The notes beneath the pieces were generated by a model, which made no database searches, had not been told where the DNA came from, and saw nothing but the letters and a program-made list of their open reading frames with translations. Shown here one piece after another: positions 1-5,213 of a stretch of DNA of 5,213 nucleotides. Position 1 is the stretch's first letter. Every line of letters begins with the position of its first letter. Source of the DNA: an uncultured Prevotellaceae bacterium. Its GTDB lineage: Bacteria; Bacteroidota; Bacteroidia; Bacteroidales; Bacteroidaceae. Position numbers and translations under genes: made by a program. The stretch spans positions 1-5,213 of the forward strand of contig CAMJIA010000093.1 of the NCBI GenBank assembly GCA_946405695.1, written 5' to 3'.

Positions 1-127
1 CTGGTGTCACATCGGTGATGGCGTTACCTTTCTCCACCACATGAAACAGCAGGTCACCAGTGTTGAGTGACTGGCAGGAGGCCAGCAGCACGATGCAGGA
101 CAGATTAGCGAACCACTTTCTTACCAT
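1..127 (-). CDS. Start of a lipoprotein, probable YiiX/YebB-like (peptidase C92, NlpC/P60-type) cysteine hydrolase; partial, 3' end outside window
   Basis: Reading the minus strand from the ATG at 127-125 gives 42 uninterrupted codons to the window edge. The peptide begins MVRKWFANLS, continues through a hydrophobic stretch and reaches a lipobox LASC with the lipidated cysteine at residue 18. It is therefore predicted to be exported and lipid-anchored. After the cysteine comes GDLLFHVVEKGNAITDVTP. From memory, GDLLF followed by an N-A-I-T-x-V-T segment is the N-terminal hallmark of Bacteroidetes YiiX/YebB-like permuted papain-fold hydrolases (Peptidase_C92), which are thought to cleave amide bonds in the envelope. 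The catalytic Cys and His lie beyond the edge and cannot be checked. The gene overlaps the last 23 nt of the upstream beta-helix gene in another frame, so translation is probably coupled and no separate promoter is visible. This start was chosen because it gives a basic n-region before the hydrophobic core, and the preceding in-frame codon is TGA. The lipoprotein call is firm and the family call moderate. Confidence 0.72.
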   Translation of the reverse strand, partial: MVRKWFANLSCIVLLASCQSLNTGDLLFHVVEKGNAITDVTP

Positions 128-1466
128 TCACAATATAGATTCCTTTTTGTGTTGCTGTCGTCTTGCGGCCTTGCAGGTCGAAGATGCTGTCGTTCTTCTT
201 GTCGACGGTTATGCCTTTGATGTCTGTGGTGTTAGCAGCGGGCATGAAGATGACTTCGCCCAGCGAGGCGTTGTCGTGCTTGTGGAAGATGACGCTCTCT
301 ATCTGTTCCTCCGTCTGTTCGCTGACGTTCCATGTGTTGTTCTGGGCATAGACCGTCAGGGTAGAGTTGTTGTAGAGGTCGTAGAGCTCGCCGTTGTTGC
401 CATTATTCTTGAAGACATTGCCACCAGGATTATAGTTCTCGCCCTCGTTGAGGCATCCCAGGTTGACATCCTGACAGCCGATGATGGTTACACCCCATAG
501 CGAGCCCTCGATATGGTTGCCGCTGATGATAGCCTTTGTCTGCAGGTAGGGGTCATAGAGACTGATGCCTGAGCCGCCGTTCATGGGATTCGTCTCGTAG
601 TGGTTGTCCAGCAGCGTGCAGTCCTTGATGCGGATGCTGGCAGCAGGACCTACCAGTCCGATGCCGTAGCGGTTGTTCCTGATGTCGCAGCCGCTGATGG
701 TAATGTCGGCATCGTAGCTCATGAAGTTGGAGATGCCGATGCCGCCCACCATGTTGTTTACAGAGTTGCCATTGATGGCGCAACCCTCGATGGTCAGAGG
801 CTTGGCTGCCGTGATGTTAATCTGTGGGACATTATTGTTGGCTGCCGAGTTCATTTCGAAGGTGCAGTTTTTGATAGTCAGTGGCTGCGAGGCATTGGCG
901 GCACTGCCAATGGCAGCCTTGGCACACCACTCGAAGTAGCAGTTCTCAATGGTGCTGGCTGCTCCTGCTGAGATAAAGTAGAGCGCAGCAGCACTGGAGC
1001 CATCATGACAGTAGAAACTGCAGCGGTTCATATTCGTTGCACCCTCAGACATCAGTTGCAATCCCACCTCATAGAATGTGCACTTGTTAAACTGAGTCGT
1101 CGTGGTGCCTGCAATGCGCACGGCAGCATTCAGTGGTTCTTCGTAGTCGGTGGCACTGTCGAATGACGAACCGTTGGTCAGGTTGAAATCTGCTTCACCT
1201 TCAATGGTCAGGGTGACATTCTTTTCGAACAGCAGATCGATGCCGTCGTCCATCACAAATTTGTCACCATTGGCGATGGTGATATTTTGCGACAATTGAT
1301 ATGTAGGTGGCTCGCCTTCTGCCAATTCGAAGGCTACGATGCCTGTCTCTCCGATGCCAGCTAATGTCTGGATGTTGTACGTTTTTCCGTTACCTGCTGT
1401 GGTAAATTGTGCATAGACCGCCGTACATAGAACGGTCAAGAGTAGTGATGAAATTAGTTTCTTCAT
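105..1466 (-). CDS. Exported right-handed parallel beta-helix protein with a C-terminal sorting-like tail
   Basis: This 453-residue protein starts with a Sec signal peptide: basic MKK, a hydrophobic core, and a probable cleavage after AVYA at residue 19. Residues about 55-100 form a beta-rich lead-in. Residues about 115-335 hold repeated rungs of the form [N/K/G/D]-C-x-[I/F/L], often followed by N-N and G-I-x-L, as in NKCTF (127), ENCYF (174), KNCTF (199), SGCDIRNNRYGIGL (258) and SGNHI (315). This is the PbH1/NosD-like pattern of right-handed parallel beta-helices, a fold used by pectate lyases, adhesins and many surface proteins. I see no convincing polysaccharide lyase or hydrolase catalytic motif, so the role is open: adhesin, glycan binder or degenerate enzyme. 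Residues about 413-453 (TDIKGITVDKK, then IFDLQGRK and KGIYIVNGKKVVR) resemble the conserved C-terminal tails of many Prevotella/Bacteroides exported proteins, related to type IX secretion sorting domains. The ATG at 1466 is supported by the signal peptide. The gene is followed directly by an overlapping lipoprotein gene. Confidence 0.85.
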   Translation of the reverse strand: MKKLISSLLLTVLCTAVYAQFTTAGNGKTYNIQTLAGIGETGIVAFELAEGEPPTYQLSQNITIANGDKFVMDDGIDLLFEKNVTLTIEGEADFNLTNGSSFDSATDYEEPLNAAVRIAGTTTTQFNKCTFYEVGLQLMSEGATNMNRCSFYCHDGSSAAALYFISAGAASTIENCYFEWCAKAAIGSAANASQPLTIKNCTFEMNSAANNNVPQINITAAKPLTIEGCAINGNSVNNMVGGIGISNFMSYDADITISGCDIRNNRYGIGLVGPAASIRIKDCTLLDNHYETNPMNGGSGISLYDPYLQTKAIISGNHIEGSLWGVTIIGCQDVNLGCLNEGENYNPGGNVFKNNGNNGELYDLYNNSTLTVYAQNNTWNVSEQTEEQIESVIFHKHDNASLGEVIFMPAANTTDIKGITVDKKNDSIFDLQGRKTTATQKGIYIVNGKKVVR

Positions 1467-1492
1467 TTCGATGATGATTATAAAAACGAGTG

Positions 1493-1500
1493 CAAAGGTA
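1493..1500 (-). promoter_or_regulatory. Candidate Bacteroidetes -7 element for the beta-helix operon
   Basis: Read on the minus strand, this octamer is TACCTTTG, matching the Bacteroidetes -7 consensus TAnnTTTG. It lies 26 nt upstream of the beta-helix start codon, which would give a leader of about 20 nt. I find no TTTG at the expected 19-21 nt further upstream, so the -33 half is weak or absent. This makes the call tentative and suggests low or activator-dependent expression. Confidence 0.5.
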
Positions 1501-1540
1501 CAATATTTTTTACATACCCCACCGCTTATTGGCGGAAAAT

Positions 1541-1572
1541 TTTGGCCATATCAATAATAATCCGTATCTTTG
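1541..1572 (+). promoter_or_regulatory. Bacteroidetes-type promoter for the thioredoxin-TonB gene
   Basis: TTTG at 1541-1544 and TATCTTTG at 1565-1572 are separated by 20 nt, an exact match to the Bacteroidetes primary sigma pattern (TTTG, 19-21 nt, TAnnTTTG). Transcription would begin about 1578-1580, leaving a leader of about 27 nt before the ATG at 1606. The leader is A-rich (a run of seven A residues at 1591-1597) with no Shine-Dalgarno, as is usual in this phylum. The promoter shares the 139-nt intergenic region with the divergent beta-helix operon. Confidence 0.75.
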
Positions 1573-1605
1573 CAGCCAGTTATTGAAGCAAAAAAACAAG
1601 AATAG

Positions 1606-2523
1606 ATGATGAGAAAGATATTTGTATTGGCTGGCATGCTGATGGCTATGGTCAGCACGACGACGGCCCAAGGCCTCGACGAGAAGTACGCCGCAGACCT
1701 GCTGCCTGTAGGAACAAAGGCCCCCGACTTGGTAGACCCCACGCACAAGGTTCACCCGATAGACGACTTCCGTGGTCGCTGCTTGGTGCTCGACTTCTTC
1801 GCATCATGGTGTGGCGACTGTCGTAAGGACATGCCTGAGATGAAGAAGTTGTATACTCAGTATGATATTCAGGGTGTAGACTTCATCGGCATCTCGTTTG
1901 ATACCGATGCTGACAAGTTGCAGGAATACATGGATAAGGAGCAGATGCCTTGGCGCGTGCTCAGCGAGCTGGAGAAGATGAAGGATTCGAAGATGGCGAA
2001 GGATTACCACATTCAGTGGATACCAACGATGTATCTGTTGGACACAGAGGGTCACGTGGTGTTGGCAACGGTGGAAATCGAGAAGCTGAAGGCGAAGCTG
2101 GAAGAGCTGAAGAAGGCTAACAAGCTGGTGGCTCCCGAACTGGCAGGTCTGGATCATGCGCCACAATATCCTGGCGGCATTCCTGAACTGATGAAGTTTC
2201 TGTCGAATAACATCCAATATCCTGTAGAAGCTGAGCACTACGGCGTTGAGGGCCGTGTGATGGTTAACTTCGTTGTAGACAAGGACGGCACGGTGTCGGA
2301 CATGAAGGTGGCGAAGACCGAGCTGAAGAACAGACTGTCTGACAAGAAGTTTAAAAAGTATTCTGATATAGATAAGTATGCCATGCGTGAGAAGGGTGAG
2401 GGCCAGCTGAAGGAAGAGGCGCTGCGCGTTGTCCGCAAGATGCCCAATTGGGAACCAGCCCTGCGTCGTGGCGAGAAGGTGCGCGTAAAATACTCGCTAC
2501 CGATCACGTTCAAACTGAAATAA
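1606..2523 (+). CDS. Exported TlpA-like thioredoxin-fold protein fused to a TonB C-terminal domain
   Basis: This is a 305-residue protein. Residues 1-21 form a Sec signal peptide with probable cleavage after TTA (before QG), placing the protein in the periplasm. Residues about 35-160 are a TlpA/ResA-like thioredoxin fold: VGTKAPDL lead-in, LDFFASWCGDC with redox cysteines 69 and 72, and the cis-proline loop WIPTMYLLD with Pro140. This suggests thiol-disulfide exchange on envelope proteins. A Lys/Glu-rich helix (about 157-173) leads into a TonB C-terminal domain at about 187-304, recognisable from PQYPGG, the G-V-E-G-R-V-x-V-x-F-V-V-D-K-D-G-T-V strand pair, EALRVVRKMPNWEP and a final VKYSLPITFKL. 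About 20 extra charged residues sit within that domain between residues 238 and 267. The signal peptide looks cleavable and no other membrane segment is present, so this is not a classical ExbBD-driven TonB; the C-terminal domain more likely mediates binding. The gene has its own promoter and terminator, so it is probably monocistronic. ATG 1606 is preferred over the adjacent ATG 1609, but they cannot be distinguished. Confidence 0.88.
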   Translation: MMRKIFVLAGMLMAMVSTTTAQGLDEKYAADLLPVGTKAPDLVDPTHKVHPIDDFRGRCLVLDFFASWCGDCRKDMPEMKKLYTQYDIQGVDFIGISFDTDADKLQEYMDKEQMPWRVLSELEKMKDSKMAKDYHIQWIPTMYLLDTEGHVVLATVEIEKLKAKLEELKKANKLVAPELAGLDHAPQYPGGIPELMKFLSNNIQYPVEAEHYGVEGRVMVNFVVDKDGTVSDMKVAKTELKNRLSDKKFKKYSDIDKYAMREKGEGQLKEEALRVVRKMPNWEPALRRGEKVRVKYSLPITFKLK

Positions 2524-2540
2524 ACCATAATGAGATAAGA

Positions 2541-2578
2541 AAGTGGGCTGATAATTTTGTCAGCCCGCTTTTATTTTG
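2541..2578 (+). terminator. Intrinsic terminator after the thioredoxin-TonB gene
   Basis: Bases 2541-2551 (AAGTGGGCTGA) pair with 2560-2570 (TCAGCCCGCTT) in an 11-bp stem containing one G-U pair. The loop is the 8-nt TAATTTTG. A T-rich tail (2569-2577, TTTTATTTT if the last stem bases are included) follows. It begins 17 nt after the TAA of the upstream gene. The stem is strong and the geometry is that of a Rho-independent terminator. Confidence 0.85.
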
Positions 2579-2586
2579 TAATTTTG
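2556..2586 (+). promoter_or_regulatory. Bacteroidetes-type promoter for thrS, interleaved with the upstream terminator
   Basis: TTTG at 2556-2559, a 19-nt spacer and TAATTTTG at 2579-2586 match the phylum's promoter consensus exactly. Transcription should start near 2592-2594, giving a leader of only about 27 nt before the thrS ATG. That is too short for a T-box or an E. coli-style tRNA-mimicking thrS operator. The TTTG box lies inside the loop of the upstream gene's terminator, and the spacer contains the terminator's descending stem and T tract. Confidence 0.75.
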
Positions 2587-2619
2587 TGCCCGATTTAAAC
2601 TTAAACATATATTGTAGAT

Positions 2620-4563
2620 ATGATCAACATTACTTTTCCGGACGGATCTGTTCGCTCGTATGAGCAGGGCGTAACCGGACTTCAGATTGCCGAGAGCATC
2701 TCACCGGCTCTGGCACGCAGCGTGGTAAGCTGTGGCGTGAATGGTGAGACTGTAGAGCTGAATCGTCCTATCAATGAGGACGCTACGATTGCACTCTATA
2801 AGTTCGATGACGAGCAGGGTAAGCATACCTTCTGGCACACATCGGCACACCTGTTGGCTGAGGCTCTGCAGGAGTTGTATCCTGGCATCCAGTTCGGCTT
2901 TGGTCCCGCTGTGGAGAATGGTTTCTTCTATGACGTGCTGCTGCCTAACGGCGAGATGATCAAGGAGAGCGACTTCCCCAAGATTGAAGAGAAAATGAAG
3001 GAGCTGGCTGGCAAGAAGGAGCCGGTGGTTCGCAAAGAGGTGGCTAAGGCCGATGCCCTGAAGCAGTTTGCTGCCGATGGTCAGACCTATAAGTGCGAGC
3101 ACATCGACCAGGACTTGGAAGACGGTTCTATCACGACATATACGCAGGGTAACTTCACTGACCTCTGCCGTGGTCCGCACTTGATGGATACGGGCGAGAT
3201 CAAGGCTGTAAAACTGACCTCTGTGGCTGGTGCTTTCTGGCGTGGTGACGCTACCCGTGAGCAGATGCAGCGCCTGTATGGTATCTCGTTCCCCAAGAAG
3301 AAGATGCTCGACGAGTATCTCGTGATGCTGGAGGAGGCCAAGAAGCGCGACCACCGTAAGATTGGTAAAGAGATGGAATTGTTCATGTTCTCCGACAAGG
3401 TTGGTAAGGGTCTGCCCATCTGGTTACCAAAGGGTACAGAGCTTCGCCTGCGCCTGCAGGACCACTTGCGTAAAGTTCAGAAGCGCTTTGGTTATCAGGA
3501 GGTTATCACTCCGCATATCGGCTCGAAGAACCTCTATGTTACCTCTGGTCACTATGCTCACTATGGCAAGGATTCGTTCCAGCCCATCCATACTCCTGAG
3601 GAGGACGAAGAGTACATGCTGAAGCCCATGAACTGTCCTCACCACTGCGAAATCTTCGCTTGGAAGCCCCGTTCATATCGTGACCTGCCTCTGCGTATTG
3701 CTGAGTTTGGTACGGTATATCGCTACGAGCAGAGTGGTGAGTTGCATGGACTGACCCGTGTACGTTCATTCACGCAGGACGATGCCCACCTGTTCTGTCG
3801 TCCTGACCAGGTGAAGCAGGAGTTCCTGAACGTGATGGACATCATCAATATCGTGCTTAAAGCTTTCGGTTTTGAGTTCGAGGCTCAGATTTCTCTCCGC
3901 GACCCCAACGACCACGAGAAGTACGTAGGTACCGACGAGGACTGGGCACTGGCAGAGAAGGCTATCCAGGAGGCTTGCGAGGAGAAGGGTCTGCCCGCTA
4001 AGGTTGAATATGGTGAGGCTGCCTTCTATGGTCCTAAGCTCGACTTCATGATCAAGGACGCCATCGGTCGTCGTTGGCAGTTGGGTACTATTCAGGTAGA
4101 CTATAACCTGCCTAAGCGCTTCCAGCTGGAATATACCGACGAGGACAACACGAAGAAGACGCCTGTCATGATACATCGTGCTCCCTTTGGTTCTATGGAG
4201 CGTTTCTGCGCCGTACTCATCGAGCACACCAGCGGTCACTTCCCCTTGTGGCTGACTCCTGACCAGGTGGCTATCCTGCCGCTGTCAGAGAAGTACAACG
4301 ACTACGCCAAGGAGGTTGCCAAGAAGTTCGATATGGGTGGCGTGCGTCCTACCATCGACCTGCGCAACGAGAAGCTGGGTCGTAAGATTCGTGACAACGA
4401 GCTGAAGCGTATTCCTTATATGGTCATTGTTGGTGAGAAGGAACAGCAGGATGGCACCGTTGCCGTACGTCCTCAGGGCGGTGGCGAGCAGAAGGTCATG
4501 ACCATCCAGGAGTTCATCGACCACATCAATGCTGAGGTCAAGGAAATGACCAAGGAGTTCTAA
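2620..4563 (+). CDS. thrS: Threonyl-tRNA synthetase
   Basis: This enzyme charges tRNA-Thr with threonine using ATP in the cytoplasm. The 647-residue length fits the full bacterial form (E. coli 642). Domains in order: an N-terminal TGS domain (about 1-62); the editing domain with H73-x3-H77 and the second half C183-x3-H187, which hydrolyses mischarged Ser-tRNA-Thr; the class II catalytic core (about 245-540); and the C-terminal anticodon-binding domain (about 545-640). In the core, [10 protein letters not shown] contains zinc ligand C339, and H390 and H519 fit the other two ligands. Motif 2 is seen as [19 protein letters not shown] and motif 3 as APFGSMERF. Nothing essential is missing. ATG 2620 gives the standard [10 protein letters not shown] start. 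Upstream is a dedicated promoter. Downstream, nspC begins after 25 nt, whereas infC-rpmI-rplT often follows thrS in bacteria. Confidence 0.98.
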   Translation: MINITFPDGSVRSYEQGVTGLQIAESISPALARSVVSCGVNGETVELNRPINEDATIALYKFDDEQGKHTFWHTSAHLLAEALQELYPGIQFGFGPAVENGFFYDVLLPNGEMIKESDFPKIEEKMKELAGKKEPVVRKEVAKADALKQFAADGQTYKCEHIDQDLEDGSITTYTQGNFTDLCRGPHLMDTGEIKAVKLTSVAGAFWRGDATREQMQRLYGISFPKKKMLDEYLVMLEEAKKRDHRKIGKEMELFMFSDKVGKGLPIWLPKGTELRLRLQDHLRKVQKRFGYQEVITPHIGSKNLYVTSGHYAHYGKDSFQPIHTPEEDEEYMLKPMNCPHHCEIFAWKPRSYRDLPLRIAEFGTVYRYEQSGELHGLTRVRSFTQDDAHLFCRPDQVKQEFLNVMDIINIVLKAFGFEFEAQISLRDPNDHEKYVGTDEDWALAEKAIQEACEEKGLPAKVEYGEAAFYGPKLDFMIKDAIGRRWQLGTIQVDYNLPKRFQLEYTDEDNTKKTPVMIHRAPFGSMERFCAVLIEHTSGHFPLWLTPDQVAILPLSEKYNDYAKEVAKKFDMGGVRPTIDLRNEKLGRKIRDNELKRIPYMVIVGEKEQQDGTVAVRPQGGGEQKVMTIQEFIDHINAEVKEMTKEF

Positions 4564-4588
4564 ACCGTAAACGGTAAACGATAAACAG
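4561..4588 (+). repeat. Four tandem TAAACNN heptamers at the thrS-nspC junction
   Basis: TAAAC recurs at exactly 7-nt intervals, at 4561, 4568, 4575 and 4582, with variable dinucleotides CG, GG, GA and AG after each. The first TAA is the thrS stop codon. Because 7 is not a multiple of 3, the first three TAA triplets fall in three different frames. The array fills the whole gap between the thrS stop and the TTG start of nspC. ACCG-TAAA-CGGT within it (4564-4575) could form only a tiny 4-bp hairpin. Confidence 0.8.
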
Positions 4589-5213
4589 TTGAAGACTCCC
4601 GTCTATATTATTGAAGAAAAGCGGTTGCGGCACAACCTCGCGCAGATTCGTGAGGTTGCTTGCCGCACCGATTCTGAATGGATACTGGCTTTCAAGGCCT
4701 TTGCCTTGTGGAAGACGTTTCCTATCTTCCGCGAGTATATCTCGTCGACTACTGCCAGCTCGCTCAGCGAGGCTCGCTTGGCCTTTGAGGAGTTTGGCGC
4801 CAAGGCGCATACCTATTCGCCAGCTTATAAAGATGATGAGTTTGACGAGATAGTCCGTTGTTCCAGTCATCTGACGTTTAACTCGCTCTCGCAGTATGAG
4901 CGGTTCCATGAAAGGGCAGAGGAGTGCTCGCTGGGACTGCGCATTAATCCTGAATATTCAGAGGTAGAGACGCTGCTCTACAACCCTTGTGCACCAGGCA
5001 CCCGTTTTGGTGTTACTGCCGACAAGTTGCCTGAACAGTTGCCCGGTGATATCAAGGGCTTCCATTGCCATTGTCATTGTGAGAGTGGCAGCGACGTCTT
5101 TGAGCGCTCCCTGCAGCATATCGAAGAGAAGTTTGCGAAGTGGTTCCCCCAATTGGAATGGATCAACTTCGGTGGTGGCCACTTAGTGACGCGCAAGGAC
5201 TACGACATCGAGC
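4589..5213 (+). CDS. nspC: Carboxynorspermidine/carboxyspermidine decarboxylase, N-terminal 208 residues; 3' end outside window
   Basis: NspC is a PLP-dependent decarboxylase of the alanine racemase/ornithine decarboxylase fold III group. It converts carboxyspermidine to spermidine (carboxynorspermidine to norspermidine in Vibrio), the last step of the S-adenosylmethionine-independent polyamine route used by Bacteroidetes. Visible features are TPVYIIEEKRLRHNL (residues 3-17), WILAFKAFALW with the probable PLP Schiff-base lysine K36, TASSLSEARLAFEEFG, HTYSPAY, NPCAPGTRFG, FHCHCHCESGSD (158-169) and the phosphate-binding glycine loop NFGGGH (193-198). The family is about 375-400 residues, so roughly the first half is present. 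The frame is closed upstream by TAA at 4568. The only usual start codon between that stop and the conserved TPVYII segment is TTG at 4589, so a TTG start is inferred. With a 25-nt gap and no terminator or promoter seen, it is probably co-transcribed with thrS. The partner dehydrogenase gene is not in the window. Confidence 0.93.
   Translation, partial: MKTPVYIIEEKRLRHNLAQIREVACRTDSEWILAFKAFALWKTFPIFREYISSTTASSLSEARLAFEEFGAKAHTYSPAYKDDEFDEIVRCSSHLTFNSLSQYERFHERAEECSLGLRINPEYSEVETLLYNPCAPGTRFGVTADKLPEQLPGDIKGFHCHCHCESGSDVFERSLQHIEEKFAKWFPQLEWINFGGGHLVTRKDYDIE

Noticed and set aside
60..500. Plus-strand open frame of 146 codons opposite the beta-helix gene
   Set aside because: It is antisense to a gene with a signal peptide, fold repeats and a recognisable tail, and its own translation shows no domain-like pattern. 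It is a shadow frame.
1522..1535. Possible hairpin CCGC-TTATTG-GCGG in the divergent intergenic region
   Set aside because: The stem is only 4 bp with no extension, and on either strand it lies upstream of the predicted transcription start. It is not a credible terminator or riboswitch; at most it could be a protein-binding site.
2595..2606. Tandem TTAAAC hexamers in the thrS leader, echoing the TAAAC heptamers after the gene
   Set aside because: Only two short copies in an A/T-rich leader, with different spacing from the downstream array, so chance similarity is likely.
2587..2619. Possible T-box or tRNA-like operator controlling thrS
   Set aside because: The predicted leader is about 27 nt, too short for either element, and no specifier-loop or antiterminator sequence is visible.
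2701..3354. Minus-strand open frame of 217 codons inside thrS
   Set aside because: It is fully antisense to the conserved TGS and editing domains of ThrRS. Long antisense frames are expected in codon-biased genes, and the product has no recognisable features.
4564..4575. Hairpin ACCG-TAAA-CGGT as a terminator between thrS and nspC
   Set aside because: The 4-bp stem is too weak and no T tract follows; it is better explained as a by-product of the heptamer repeats.

Overview
The window looks like chromosomal DNA from a Bacteroidales bacterium, most likely a Prevotella-type organism. Four things support this. The promoters match the Bacteroidetes sigma pattern (TTTG, a 19-20 nt spacer, then TAnnTTTG). 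Start sites lack a clear Shine-Dalgarno and have A/T-rich leaders. A secreted protein ends in an IFDLQGR...KGIYIVNGKKV tail of the kind common in Prevotella exported proteins. The last gene is the Bacteroidetes-type carboxynorspermidine decarboxylase NspC. The genus is inferred from these traits only.

Left part, minus strand (1-1466): a 453-residue exported right-handed parallel beta-helix protein. Its 3' end overlaps by 23 nt the start of a second, truncated gene that runs off the left edge. That gene encodes a lipoprotein whose first 42 residues resemble YiiX/YebB-type (peptidase C92, NlpC/P60-like) cysteine hydrolases. The two form an envelope-directed operon.

Centre (1467-2619): a 139-nt divergent intergenic region carries a good plus-strand promoter and a weaker minus-strand one. 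The plus-strand promoter drives a 305-residue exported protein that joins a TlpA-like thioredoxin domain (WCGDC active site) to a TonB C-terminal domain. A strong intrinsic terminator follows. The thrS promoter is interleaved with it: its TTTG box lies in the terminator loop.

Right part, plus strand (2620-5213): a complete threonyl-tRNA synthetase gene (thrS, 647 aa) with all editing, zinc and class II catalytic motifs. After 25 nt comes nspC, truncated by the window edge and apparently starting at TTG. The gap contains four copies of a TAAACNN heptamer whose TAA triplets stop all three frames. No terminator or promoter separates the two genes, so they are probably co-transcribed, linking aminoacylation with spermidine synthesis.

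I found no mobile element, CRISPR array, rRNA or tRNA gene. I do not see a wholly new system. The most distinctive items are the thioredoxin-TonB fusion, the interleaved terminator and promoter, the heptamer junction, and the overlapping beta-helix/lipoprotein pair.
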